Positions 7,934-16,370 are shown, numbered from the stretch's first letter. The stretch: DNA of 29,950 bases from an uncultured Ruminococcus sp. (GCA_934359255.1 CAKRLG010000026.1:1-29950); one strand, 5' to 3'. The notes: generated by a model not told the origin, from the sequence alone. Program-made: numbers and translations.

Positions 7934-9376
7934 ATGAAGAGTAAAAAAAAGTCAAAAAAAATATATATCATCCTGCTGGTTGTCTGCCTGCTTGTTATGG
8001 CGGGACTGGTAGCAGGATTGTTTGGTTATGCACACTATATGGGAACAAAAACCATGGGAAGCCGGATCAAGATTTTTGGAGAGGATGTATCCGGACGCAG
8101 TGTGGAAGAGACGGCAGGGATGCTGGCAGATGATTTTAAGAAAGTACCGGTTACTTTTCAGGAAAATGGGGAAACGGATTATCAGACCACACTCGGTGAT
8201 CTTGGTTACAGCATCAACGAAAAACAGCTGAAACAGGATCTGGAAACACTGAGAGACAAACGATGGAAAGAAGGCGGCTTCTTCCCGAAACAGGAAGGTC
8301 TTACGGTAGCTTATCAGGTAGAACGAAACGATGAGACATTTTCTGCGGCACTGACGGAGGAACACTTTCAGCTTTCCACAGACCGTGTGGATTCAACCGA
8401 TGCATACGTGGAATATAACAGCGACCAGAGTGCTTATGTGATAGTCCCGGAGACACTGGGTAATCATATGGATCAGGCAGCTGTGGAAGCATATGTGGAG
8501 GAACAGATCCGCCCGCAGATTGAAGGGGATTTTCCGAAAACAGGACTGAACGTGGAAATTACATCAGATCTCTACCGGAAAGCAGCTGTTACACAGGATG
8601 CTCAGGAATTACAGGAAAAAGTAACCACGTTAAATGCTGCTTTGCAAAAGTACAAAGGAGTTTCCGTAACGTATACATTCGGAAAAGAAACTCAGGTTCT
8701 GGACAATGCGACTATCTGTTCCTGGCTGGTGATTTCCGATGAAAGTGTATCCGTTGATACCGCACAGGCGCAGGAGTATATCAAGAATCTTGCCACAAAA
8801 TACAATACTATCTACCGGCCACGTTCCTTCACGACTACAGGCGGTGAAGCGATCACCATCGAAGGTAATGAATATGGTTACCGGGTAGACCAGGAAGGAG
8901 AACTGACACAGCTTCTGGCAGATATTGATGGTGGGGCAGCTGTGACGAGAGAACCGGTATACAGTAAATCGGGCTATTCCAGAAACGGAACGGATGACCT
9001 GAACGGAAGTTACATAGAAGTCAGTCTGGAACAGCAGCACCTGTGGCTGTACAAGAATGGGGCACTGGTGACAGAGACTGATATCGTCAGTGGTCTTCCG
9101 GTAGAAGGAAGAGAAACATACCGTGGGGCATGGCCGATTGCATACAAAGCAAGTCCGTTTACCTTAAGCAGTGATGTGTATGGATATGATACCACGGTTA
9201 CCTACTGGATGCCGTTTGTTTACGGACAGGGACTTCACGATGCCAGCTGGCAGACAAGCTTTGGCGGAGACACCTATAAGACCAAAGGAAGTCACGGCTG
9301 CATCAATCTGCCGCCGGATCAGGCGAAGATTATCTATGAGACAATCGATAAAGGATATCCGATCCTGCTGTACTGA
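7934..9376 (+). CDS. Membrane-anchored L,D-transpeptidase (YkuD) with PG_binding_4-like domains
   Basis: The 480-residue protein starts with a Lys-rich cytoplasmic tail and a membrane segment (about residues 10-32). A long extracellular region resembles tandem PG_binding_4/VanW-associated repeats (about 50-330). The C-terminal YkuD catalytic domain has H435 and the active-site motif S453-HGCIN-458, with C456 as nucleophile. Such enzymes make 3-3 crosslinks in peptidoglycan or attach proteins to it. The RBS is GGGAAG before ATG 7934. The gene is monocistronic between the palindromic element and a bidirectional terminator at 9531. Confidence 0.93.
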   Translation: MKSKKKSKKIYIILLVVCLLVMAGLVAGLFGYAHYMGTKTMGSRIKIFGEDVSGRSVEETAGMLADDFKKVPVTFQENGETDYQTTLGDLGYSINEKQLKQDLETLRDKRWKEGGFFPKQEGLTVAYQVERNDETFSAALTEEHFQLSTDRVDSTDAYVEYNSDQSAYVIVPETLGNHMDQAAVEAYVEEQIRPQIEGDFPKTGLNVEITSDLYRKAAVTQDAQELQEKVTTLNAALQKYKGVSVTYTFGKETQVLDNATICSWLVISDESVSVDTAQAQEYIKNLATKYNTIYRPRSFTTTGGEAITIEGNEYGYRVDQEGELTQLLADIDGGAAVTREPVYSKSGYSRNGTDDLNGSYIEVSLEQQHLWLYKNGALVTETDIVSGLPVEGRETYRGAWPIAYKASPFTLSSDVYGYDTTVTYWMPFVYGQGLHDASWQTSFGGDTYKTKGSHGCINLPPDQAKIIYETIDKGYPILLY

Positions 9377-9397
9377 TGTGTGGTGACAGAATTATAT

Positions 9398-9500
9398 GAT
9401 ACCAGGGTCAAAAGGTCAGAAAGCTGATGCAAGCTTGCTTGCAAGAGTGCAAAGCACGTAGCAATCTGGTATCAAAGGGGTCAAAATACCTTTTGACCCC
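9398..9500. repeat. Nested hairpin structure downstream of the L,D-transpeptidase gene
   Basis: GATACCA at 9398-9404 can pair with TGGTATC at 9467-9473, enclosing the 10-base palindrome GCAAGCTTGC (9429-9438). This is followed by a perfect 10-bp stem GGGGTCAAAA (9477-9486) / TTTTGACCCC (9491-9500) with a 4-base loop. The sequence GGGTCAAAAGG also occurs as a direct copy at 9404-9414. No T tract follows, so it is not a standard terminator. Confidence 0.55.
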
Positions 9501-9530
9501 AACATCATTATGTATAAAAAGTATAAAAAA

Positions 9531-9576
9531 GAACAGGCGAGGATTGTTTTCGGACAATTCGCTCCTGTTCTTTTTT
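9531..9576. terminator. Bidirectional terminator between convergent genes
   Basis: GAACAGG...CCTGTTC arms (9531-9537 and 9564-9570) with inner GCGA/TCGC and ATTG/CAAT pairs have T tracts on both strands. It would serve the plus-strand L,D-transpeptidase gene; for the minus-strand methylase gene it lies about 150 bases past the stop. Confidence 0.8.
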
Positions 9577-9592
9577 GTTTTCAGTAAAGCGA

Positions 9593-9717
9593 AAAACGCT
9601 CCGCGAGGATGCATACTGCGGCGTATAAGGTGGATGTCACAAGCGGTCTGCGTTTTATTCCGGTCGTTGCATATTAATAATTGGTCCGGAGGACCAATTT
9701 GGATGCCGGCAGCAACC
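9593..9717. repeat. Intergenic hairpin repeat, copy 1
   Basis: The core at 9665-9717 carries a perfect stem AATTGGTCC (9679-9687) / GGACCAATT (9691-9699) with a GGA loop, inside a second GTTGC/GCAAC pair. A closely similar core lies at 17549-17602. The flank from 9593 (AACG...GCGAGG...GCATA) also resembles the flank of copy 2. Both copies sit just downstream of a terminator. Confidence 0.65.
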
Positions 9718-9718
9718 A

Positions 9719-10876
9719 TCAGATGCTACACAGTGTCATCAGATGTTCCAGTGAAAATACCTCTTCCTGATCCAGCAGTTCTTCCAGCGTATTCAGGTTC
9801 TGATCCGAGTGTTCCAGTTCCCGGGAGAATCGATAGCAGACGGACACCAGATCCACTGGTTCCAACTTTTCCCGTTTCCGGGCATAGAGTCCCAGCACCA
9901 GCTCTTCGATGAAAAGTGTACAGACCACCGCCATTTTTCCTTTGGCAAAGATTTTTTCATCATACACAGCACCACAGAAATATGTATACAGCCAGTATAC
10001 CAGCAACTGTTCTTTCTGTACCTGCCATTCCGGGAAAGTGTCCTGAAAATCAAGGAGAAGTTCCATATAGGATGTTTCTTCCGGACAGGTGTGATACAAA
10101 GAAATCAGTGTATCCTTTAAAAAAACGGTCCAGTCCGGTGAGAGAACCTCCAGTTTCGGAACGATGGTTTTCCAGATCTGTTTCATCAGATCGACCCGAT
10201 CCATATCCGGAAAACACCGACCGGAAATCTTCTTTCGAAAAGCAGAAGAGAAACCGGACTGTTCATGTCGTGCGCGGATTGTTTCCCAGGAAAAAAGTTC
10301 CTGTTTATTCACCGCCAGCTGAAAATCATGGGTGCACACCAGAAGTTTTGCCATCCGATATCGTACCGGAACACTGCGATCCTGAAGCGCAGTGAGCAGA
10401 TAATCTCTCGTATCCATCAGCGCGCTGAACAGAAAGTAATCAAAATCTTCATAGGCTTCTTCGGCAGTTTCTTTTTCAAAAGTGCGAAAAGTAACCGGGT
10501 CTTTTTGGGAGAGGATGATCCGTGCTGCTTCCGGACAAGAGAGGGACAGGGATATTTCCCGCATACCCTCGAATTCTTCAATGTGCCGTGGATATCTGCG
10601 GCAGGTATCACAGAGCATCCCGGATCCCGCTTCTATATACATATCACAGAGATTTTCTTCATTTAAAAATGCACAGCGATGCCCGTACTGGCGGAAGGCA
10701 TGTTCTTTCCAGTTGATATCGTTATGCAGCCGATTCCGGAAAGATCCCTGAAAATGGCGGTATTTGCTCAGGCTTTTGTCATCGATCATGATCTGCCATC
10801 CCGCACAGCAGGTATCCGGACAGGCATCTGCGATACAGGAAAACTTTTTATAATAAGAAGGAAATGTAATTTGCAT
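9719..10876 (-). CDS. fliB: FliB-type lysine-N-methylase (Cys-rich family)
   Basis: The 385-residue product matches the flagellin lysine-N-methylase FliB family. FliB transfers methyl groups from S-adenosylmethionine to lysines of flagellin in enterics. The N-terminal Cys cluster is clear: C14, C19, C23, C24, then C68, C77, C89 and C92 within CDTCRRYPR, the pattern thought to bind a metal cluster. The rest is helical. I chose ATG at 10876-10874, 12 bases after AAAGGAG; an upstream extension has no RBS. No flagellar gene lies within the window, so this is an orphan copy whose substrate may be another surface protein or distant flagellin. It is transcribed away from the kinase gene from overlapping promoters. 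Confidence 0.85.
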   Translation of the reverse strand: MQITFPSYYKKFSCIADACPDTCCAGWQIMIDDKSLSKYRHFQGSFRNRLHNDINWKEHAFRQYGHRCAFLNEENLCDMYIEAGSGMLCDTCRRYPRHIEEFEGMREISLSLSCPEAARIILSQKDPVTFRTFEKETAEEAYEDFDYFLFSALMDTRDYLLTALQDRSVPVRYRMAKLLVCTHDFQLAVNKQELFSWETIRARHEQSGFSSAFRKKISGRCFPDMDRVDLMKQIWKTIVPKLEVLSPDWTVFLKDTLISLYHTCPEETSYMELLLDFQDTFPEWQVQKEQLLVYWLYTYFCGAVYDEKIFAKGKMAVVCTLFIEELVLGLYARKREKLEPVDLVSVCYRFSRELEHSDQNLNTLEELLDQEEVFSLEHLMTLCSI

Positions 10877-10938
10877 AAAATAAATAAACTCCTTTGAGAT
10901 ATGATTGGTATTACAGATTATTATTAAATCCGGTAAAT

Positions 10939-10967
10939 ATTGTAGCACAGATTTTATAGATTGTAAA
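10939..10967 (-). promoter_or_regulatory. Minus-strand promoter for the methylase gene
   Basis: Read on the minus strand, TTTACA (10967-10962) and TACAAT (10944-10939) are separated by 17 bases. The -35 box overlaps that of the divergent plus-strand promoter. Confidence 0.7.
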
Positions 10968-10989
10968 AAGCCTTTGGCTGCGGTACAAT
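10961..10989 (+). promoter_or_regulatory. Plus-strand promoter for the kinase/eutH genes
   Basis: TTGTAA at 10961-10966 and TACAAT at 10984-10989 have a 17-base spacer. It shares its -35 bases with the minus-strand promoter, so one bound polymerase should exclude the other. Confidence 0.7.
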
Positions 10990-11025
10990 AAAATCATTGA
11001 GTAAAAAACAAAGGAAAAATAAATT

Positions 11026-11991
11026 ATGAATAAGATACAGATTATTGTAAATAACGGTGCCGGTACCGGAAGTGCAGTGGCGGTATGGAAGGAAACAAAA
11101 GAATATTTACAGGAAAATGGAATATCATATAATGCATATCTGACCCGTTATGAAAAACATGCAGTGAAGCTGGCCGGACAGATCTGTGGAAAGATTCCGG
11201 AAGGACCCATCTATCTGCTGGTGGTAGGGGGAGACGGAACTATCAATGAAGTGCTGAATGGCATTACGGATTTTGACCGTGTCCGCCTTGGCGTGATTCC
11301 CACAGGATCCGGCAACGATTTTGCCAGAAATCTCGGAATCCTTCGGAATACCAGAGAAGATCTGCGGGAAATCACAGCCTGTATCGGCCAGGAACAAAAC
11401 GGAGAAAAACTGCAGCGAATCGATCTTGGGAAAGTAAGCTGGGAAGGGTGCGAAAAGCCAAGAATCTTCGGTATCAGTGCAGGTGCCGGTCTGGATGCGA
11501 TTGTATGTAAGAAGGCGTTGCATTCAAAGTTGAAAAAGATCCTGAACAGATTTCACCTGGGAAAGCTGACGTATCTGATGCTGACAGTTCAGACTCTGTT
11601 TTCCATGAGAACCTTTCAGGCGGATGTAACGACAGACGGGGAAACAGAGAGTTATGAAAATATGATCTTTGCTGCGGCCATGAATCTGAGGGCAGAAGGC
11701 GGCGGGGTTCCGATGGCACCGGAAAGTGTACCGGATGATGGAAAGATCTCTCTGAGCAGTGCGTCCGGAATACCAAAATGGAAAACATTTTTCCTGCTTC
11801 CGCTGCTGGCAATGGGAAAACAGGGAAGAATCCGTGGATTTGATGTGAAAGACGGATCTGAGATCGTGATGGAACTGGATCAGCCGGTGGTACTGCATGC
11901 GGATGGAGAATATTGTGGGGATGTGCAGCATATTTGCTTTCATTGTATGAAAAATACGTTGTGGCTTTTACACAGATGCACGGAAAAATAA
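11026..11991 (+). CDS. Diacylglycerol-kinase-family lipid kinase (YegS/DgkB/BmrU-like)
   Basis: The 321-residue protein has the lipid-kinase catalytic fold: ATP-binding VVGGDGTINEV (G68-G-D-G-T72) and PTGSGNDFARNLG (residues 92-104), then the C-terminal beta-sandwich ending with a DGE segment (HADGEY). Family members phosphorylate diacylglycerol, sphingoid bases or related lipids at the membrane face; the exact lipid is not readable here. The RBS is AAGGAAAAA before ATG 11026. It is followed after 27 bases by eutH, very likely in one transcript. Length fits the family (about 290-330). Confidence 0.92.
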   Translation: MNKIQIIVNNGAGTGSAVAVWKETKEYLQENGISYNAYLTRYEKHAVKLAGQICGKIPEGPIYLLVVGGDGTINEVLNGITDFDRVRLGVIPTGSGNDFARNLGILRNTREDLREITACIGQEQNGEKLQRIDLGKVSWEGCEKPRIFGISAGAGLDAIVCKKALHSKLKKILNRFHLGKLTYLMLTVQTLFSMRTFQADVTTDGETESYENMIFAAAMNLRAEGGGVPMAPESVPDDGKISLSSASGIPKWKTFFLLPLLAMGKQGRIRGFDVKDGSEIVMELDQPVVLHADGEYCGDVQHICFHCMKNTLWLLHRCTEK

Positions 11992-12018
11992 TAGTAAGGT
12001 GACGGGGGAGTACGAAAA

Positions 12019-13077
12019 ATGGATAAGATAGTGATGTGGGTGATGGCGATCTGTGCCCTGATCGGCGGCGTGGATCAGCTTGCGGGAAATAAGTTTGGTC
12101 TGGGCAGACGATTCGAGGATGGGTTTCAACTTCTCGGACCGACGGCGCTTTCTATGGCTGGGTTGATCTGTATAACACCGTTACTTTCACTGGGGCTGGA
12201 ACATACGATTGTTCCGTTTTACAGGATCCTTCATCTTGATCCTGGGATGCTGGGTGGTGTGCTGGCTATTGATATGGGCGGCTATCAGCTTTGTAAAGAA
12301 CTGGCACAGGATCCGGCAATCGGCCGGTACGGTGGGATTATCGTGGGAGCAACCCTTGGATGCACCATTACTTTTACGATCCCTGTTGGAATGGGAATGT
12401 TGGGAGAACGGGAAAAACCATTGTTTGCCAAAGGGATTCTTGCAGGCTTATGCATGCTTCCTGTGGGAATCCTGACAGGTGGTCTGATGTGCGGTGTTTC
12501 TCTGGGGAAACTGCTTTTTCAGAGCATTCCGGTTCTGATTCTTGCGATTCTTCTGGTTTTTGGAATTTCCCGGTTTCCGGACGGAATGATCCATGGGTTT
12601 CGGGTATTTGCAACGGTGATCCGCAGTGCGGGTACTATAGGAATTGCGCTTGGAGCATTTTCTTATATGACGGGTCTGCAGCTGCTTCCCGGCCTGACTC
12701 CTCTGGATGAGGCACTGAAGGTGGTTTCCTCAATCGGAATCGTTCTCCTTGGCAGTCTGCCATTTGCGGAAATATTGCAGAGGCTGTTGAAGAATCCGCT
12801 GGAATGGATCGGGGAAAAAATCGGTCTTGGAAGGAACGGTACGGCGGGATTGCTGGTGGGAATAGTAAGCGCACTTCCGGTAATCGCAGATATGAAGCGG
12901 ATGAACGAAAGAGAAATCGTCATGAATGCAGCCCTTCTGGTATGTGGCACATCTATGGTGGCGGCACATCTGGGATTTGTTCTCGGTGTGGATGCTCCGG
13001 CGACAGGAGCACTTCTGGCAGGAAAACTGACCGGAGGGATCGCCGGAGTCTGGATGGCATGGAGGATCATGAAATAA
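12019..13077 (+). CDS. eutH: EutH-family ethanolamine permease
   Basis: The 352-residue, highly hydrophobic protein has about ten membrane segments and the EutH-like glycine-rich stretches GGVLAIDMGGYQLCKELA and GATLGCTITFTIPVGMGML. EutH moves ethanolamine across the cytoplasmic membrane. A GGGGGAG precedes ATG 12019. In most genomes eutH sits in a eut operon with ammonia-lyase and shell genes; none is present here. Its partner is instead a lipid kinase, so it may serve phospholipid head-group salvage (inference). The stop codon is followed almost directly by a repeat element. Confidence 0.88.
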   Translation: MDKIVMWVMAICALIGGVDQLAGNKFGLGRRFEDGFQLLGPTALSMAGLICITPLLSLGLEHTIVPFYRILHLDPGMLGGVLAIDMGGYQLCKELAQDPAIGRYGGIIVGATLGCTITFTIPVGMGMLGEREKPLFAKGILAGLCMLPVGILTGGLMCGVSLGKLLFQSIPVLILAILLVFGISRFPDGMIHGFRVFATVIRSAGTIGIALGAFSYMTGLQLLPGLTPLDEALKVVSSIGIVLLGSLPFAEILQRLLKNPLEWIGEKIGLGRNGTAGLLVGIVSALPVIADMKRMNEREIVMNAALLVCGTSMVAAHLGFVLGVDAPATGALLAGKLTGGIAGVWMAWRIMK

Positions 13078-13082
13078 AAGGT

Positions 13083-13223
13083 TACTGTCCACTCCGTGTT
13101 CAGCAACACGCTGCGCGATGCACAGAATTTATGCTGATCGCATAAATTCGCGCGATATGTCTCGGGTTTTCTGTGACCTTCGCTCACAAAAAACACCTCG
13201 CGGGATATTACCAGTGAACAGTA
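13083..13223. repeat. Dispersed palindromic element A with terminal inverted repeats
   Basis: This 141-bp intergenic element has inverted ends TACTGTCCACT (13083-13093) and AGTGAACAGTA (13213-13223), differing at one position. It carries a central hairpin GAATTTATGC/GCATAAATTC with a TGATC loop (13126-13150). A second copy in reverse orientation is at 19658-19788. Over 131 aligned bases I count about 109 identical by hand. No transposase is present, so a non-autonomous element is the simplest reading. Confidence 0.8.
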
Positions 13224-13264
13224 TCAATAAGAGATTCTGTTAATTATTTTGTGCAATCTTTTGC

Positions 13265-13293
13265 TTGTCAAATATAAGAAGCTTCTGTATAAT
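13265..13293 (+). promoter_or_regulatory. Promoter of the phosphotyrosine/LCP operon
   Basis: TTGTCA (13265-13270) and TATAAT (13288-13293) have a 17-base spacer. The promoter ends 40 bases before the phosphatase start. Confidence 0.85.
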
Positions 13294-13332
13294 AAAAACG
13301 ATTGCGAGCAGAAAGAACAGAAAGGAAAGTAT

Positions 13333-14055
13333 ATGGAAGGTTTGTATGATATCCACACACATATTATTCCCCATGTGGATGATGGTGCGGATACGATTGA
13401 AATCACAAAAAAGATCCTTCAGATGGAATATAACGATGGAGTGCGGACGATTTTTGCAACTTCGCATTTTCGAAGAAGGATGTTTGAGACACCGATGGAA
13501 AAGATCAGGCAGCAGTATCTTCAGGTTCAGCAGGCAGCAAAAGAGATTGCCCCGGATCTCAGGCTCCTTTTGGGATGCGAGTTTCACGCCAATCTGGATA
13601 TGGTAGAAACTCTGAATGCGGGGAAAAGACCAACCATGGGAGATACGCGGTTTGTACTGACAGAATTTTCCGAAGCACATGATTTTCGTTTTATTCAGGA
13701 AAGATGTTATGAGCTGATCAGCAACGGATATGAACCGATCATTGCACATGCAGAACGCTATCCGGTTATCAGAAAGAATCTGGAACATCTCGAACAGCTG
13801 GTGGATATGGGCGCGTACATACAGATGAATGCGGACAGTATCAGCGGTGTGGAAGGCTGGGGTATGAAGAGATTCTGTAAAAAGGTTATGAAGCAGAACC
13901 TGCTGCATTTTGTAGGCAGTGATGCACATAATACAGGGGACAGAAAACCCCAGATGGGCCGTTGTGCCCAATATATGGAGAAGACTATGGGACGGGAGTA
14001 TGCAGATAAGATTCTGATCAGAAATCCCCGTGAGATCATAGAGGAAGGAAGATAG
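13333..14055 (+). CDS. PHP-type protein-tyrosine phosphatase (CpsB/YwqE family)
   Basis: The 240-residue enzyme keeps the PHP metal ligands: H8 and H10 in DIHTHIIPHVDDGA, D16-D17, H45 in ATSHF, E83 in GCEF, H139 in IAHAERY and D197/H199 in GSDAHN. CpsB/YwqE enzymes use Mn ions to remove phosphate from the tyrosine cluster of the partner BY-kinase. The start is ATG 13333 behind AAAGGAAAG; upstream in-frame codons overlap the promoter. It is the first gene of a five-gene operon whose third gene encodes the kinase, so this is very likely its counter-enzyme. Confidence 0.93.
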   Translation: MEGLYDIHTHIIPHVDDGADTIEITKKILQMEYNDGVRTIFATSHFRRRMFETPMEKIRQQYLQVQQAAKEIAPDLRLLLGCEFHANLDMVETLNAGKRPTMGDTRFVLTEFSEAHDFRFIQERCYELISNGYEPIIAHAERYPVIRKNLEHLEQLVDMGAYIQMNADSISGVEGWGMKRFCKKVMKQNLLHFVGSDAHNTGDRKPQMGRCAQYMEKTMGREYADKILIRNPREIIEEGR

Positions 14056-14065
14056 GAGAAAGAAT

Positions 14066-14800
14066 ATGGAACAAAATCAGATGAACAACGATGAGATCGA
14101 GATCGATCTGAGGGAGATTTTCTCTGTACTGCTGAGTCACCTGGGAATCATTATCCTGTCCGGGCTTGTCCTGGGTCTGGTGGCAATCGTAGGAACGAAA
14201 GTATTTATCACCCCTCAGTATCAGTCCGTAACCAAGATGTATGTGCTGGCAAAACAGAACAACGATACACTGACCAGCGCAGATATGCAGACCAGTACCC
14301 TGCTGACAAAAGACTATGCAGAGATGATCCAGAGCCGTACCGTTACGGAAGCGGTTATTGCACAGCTTGGTCTGGATATGACACATGAACAGCTGGTAAA
14401 CAAGATTTCCGTATCCAATACGACAGATACCCGTATCATTACCATCAGTGTACTGGATAAGGATCCTTATATGGCAAGAGATATTGCCAATGCAGTGCGT
14501 GATACAGCCGCAGAACATATCAAAAATGTTATGAATTCCGAAGCGGTTAACGTTGTAGATGAGGCCAATATCCCGGCTGAAAAGTACAGTCCGAGTGTTT
14601 CAAAGAATGGTCTGATCGGTGGTGTCCTGGGATGTATGATCGCAGTTGCCATTATCCTGATCCGCTTTATTATGAATGATACCATTCAGACAGCAGAAGA
14701 TGTAGAACGTTATCTGCAGCTTAGTACTCTGGGAACCATTCCTCTGTTACAGACGGATAAAAAGAAGAAAAAACGTGCGAAAAAACATAAAAGGAGATAA
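14066..14800 (+). CDS. Wzz/CpsC-type polysaccharide co-polymerase, kinase activator
   Basis: The 244-residue membrane protein has two membrane segments (about 27-48 and 174-200) flanking an extracytoplasmic Wzz-like domain. It ends in a strongly basic tail (KKKKRAKKHKRR). In Bacillota the Wzz protein and the cytoplasmic tyrosine kinase are separate; this protein would dock and activate the kinase at the membrane and influence polymer length. It begins 10 bases after the phosphatase gene with AGGAGAAAG as RBS and is followed after 6 bases by the kinase gene. Confidence 0.92.
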   Translation: MEQNQMNNDEIEIDLREIFSVLLSHLGIIILSGLVLGLVAIVGTKVFITPQYQSVTKMYVLAKQNNDTLTSADMQTSTLLTKDYAEMIQSRTVTEAVIAQLGLDMTHEQLVNKISVSNTTDTRIITISVLDKDPYMARDIANAVRDTAAEHIKNVMNSEAVNVVDEANIPAEKYSPSVSKNGLIGGVLGCMIAVAIILIRFIMNDTIQTAEDVERYLQLSTLGTIPLLQTDKKKKKRAKKHKRR

Positions 14801-14806
14801 AAAGCT

Positions 14807-15514
14807 GTGGAAAATGTAGAAATTAAAGTGCAGGAGATGGACTACAGCGGAACAGAAGCCTACAAGTCTCTCCGTACCAATCTCCAGTTTTGTGGAGAAG
14901 ATAAAAAAGTGATCGCAGTAACAAGCTGTACGCCAAATGAAGGAAAAAGCAGTGTCACCATGAATCTGGCAGTTTCCATGGCAGAAGCAGGAAAGAAAGT
15001 GATCCTGATCGATGCGGATATGCGAAAATCTGTACTGGTGGGAAGAACAAAAGTGAGAGGTTCTGTAAAAGGGCTGACCCACTATCTTTCCAAACAGGCA
15101 CCTCTGATCGATGTGATCTGCTCCACCAATGTAAAGAATCTGAGCATTATATTTGCCGGACCGGTTCCGCCAAATCCTGCAGAACTGCTGGGAAGCCGTC
15201 ATTTTAAAGCGATGTTGGATTCCCTCAAAAAAGTATATGATTACATATTGATCGATACCCCGCCTCTGGGAAGCGTTATCGACAGCGCGATTATCGCGGA
15301 AGAATGTGATGGTGCGATGATCGTCATCGAATCCGGTGTGATCAGTTATCGGTTTGCACAGGACGTAAAGCAGCAGCTGGAAAAGAGTAACTGTCCGATC
15401 CTTGGTGTTGTTCTGAATAAAGTAGATATGTCCAAACAGGGCTACTATGGTAAATATTATGGCAAATACTATGGAAAATATGGAAAATACGGCAAGTATG
15501 GACATGAAGATTAA
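14807..15514 (+). CDS. BY-kinase, cytoplasmic tyrosine autokinase (CpsD/YwqD family)
   Basis: The 235-residue P-loop protein has Walker A CTPNEGKSS (K47), Walker A' VILIDADMRKS (D69, D71) and Walker B YILIDTPP (D150), the signature of bacterial tyrosine kinases. The C-terminus is a cluster of nine tyrosines in Y/YY-G-K repeats ending GHED, the expected autophosphorylation tail. Start is GTG 14807 behind AAGGAGATAAAAAGCT. The paired adaptor and PHP phosphatase complete the phosphorylation cycle. The target enzymes of the polymer pathway are not encoded nearby. Confidence 0.95.
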   Translation: MENVEIKVQEMDYSGTEAYKSLRTNLQFCGEDKKVIAVTSCTPNEGKSSVTMNLAVSMAEAGKKVILIDADMRKSVLVGRTKVRGSVKGLTHYLSKQAPLIDVICSTNVKNLSIIFAGPVPPNPAELLGSRHFKAMLDSLKKVYDYILIDTPPLGSVIDSAIIAEECDGAMIVIESGVISYRFAQDVKQQLEKSNCPILGVVLNKVDMSKQGYYGKYYGKYYGKYGKYGKYGHED

Positions 15515-15526
15515 ACAGAGGAAGGC

Positions 15527-16330
15527 GTGGAAAAAGGAATGAAAAAAGGTATCATAGCAATTATGGTGATTCTGTGTCTTGGACTGATGGGCTTTGTGGG
15601 CTTTATGAAGTTTTCGGAAGACAATACGCCGCCGGAGATCCAGTTCCAGGATAACGAGATCGTGTATACAGCAGGTGACAGCTATGACGGACTTCTGGAC
15701 GGAGTGACAGCGACAGATAATAAAGATGGTGATGTGACAGAAAGCCTGGTTGTTGAGAGCGTATATCCCAACGAAGACGGACAGACTGCTACGATTGTAT
15801 ATGTTGCAAGAGACTCCCGCAACAATGTGGGAAAAGCAAATAAAGTAGTAACGTATCGTGCGGCTGCAGATGACCAGGCAGCAACATCAGATGCCACAGA
15901 GAAAACGGCAACAGATGAGAGTGCAGATGCACAGCCTTCTGCAACACCGGAAGCGACAGATACGCCAACTCCGACTCCGTCAGTGACACCGGATGCCGGA
16001 TCTGACACGGAGGAGGCAAGCGCTGACACAACATCAGAAGATGACAGTGAGGAAGACGATTCCACAGATAATCTTTCGGCGGAAGCTCCTAGGATCAAAC
16101 TGTCAACAAACCGTGTGACGATCAAAAAAGGAGAGTCGATTAACCGTATCTCTTATGTGGAAAGTGTAACGGATGATAAGGACAGCAAAGAAACTCTGTA
16201 CAAACGGATCGAGATTTCCGGAGACACATTCGATAAAGACACTCCAGGCACTTATGAGCAGACTTATTACGTCGTTGATACGGACGGAAACCGTTCCAAC
16301 GAAGCAAAACTGACAATCGTGGTCCAGTAA
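15527..16330 (+). CDS. Anchored surface protein with two Ig-like (DUF5011-type) domains
   Basis: The 267-residue product has an N-terminal membrane anchor (about 8-27) without a lipobox. A DUF5011-like Ig domain follows at 34-110 (TATDNKDGDVTESL and VARDSRNNVGKA are typical), then a low-complexity linker rich in Ser/Thr/Asp/Pro at about 111-183, including PTPTPS. A second Ig-like domain spans 184-267 (YVVDTDGNRS). Such proteins act as spacers or binders at the cell wall; no catalytic motif is seen. Start GTG 15527 has AGAGGA before it; ATG 15539 is an alternative. It lies between the kinase and LCP genes. Confidence 0.8.
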   Translation: MEKGMKKGIIAIMVILCLGLMGFVGFMKFSEDNTPPEIQFQDNEIVYTAGDSYDGLLDGVTATDNKDGDVTESLVVESVYPNEDGQTATIVYVARDSRNNVGKANKVVTYRAAADDQAATSDATEKTATDESADAQPSATPEATDTPTPTPSVTPDAGSDTEEASADTTSEDDSEEDDSTDNLSAEAPRIKLSTNRVTIKKGESINRISYVESVTDDKDSKETLYKRIEISGDTFDKDTPGTYEQTYYVVDTDGNRSNEAKLTIVVQ

Positions 16331-16370
16331 CGGAACTGTTGCGATGCGACAGTACAAATGAGGAAAAATT

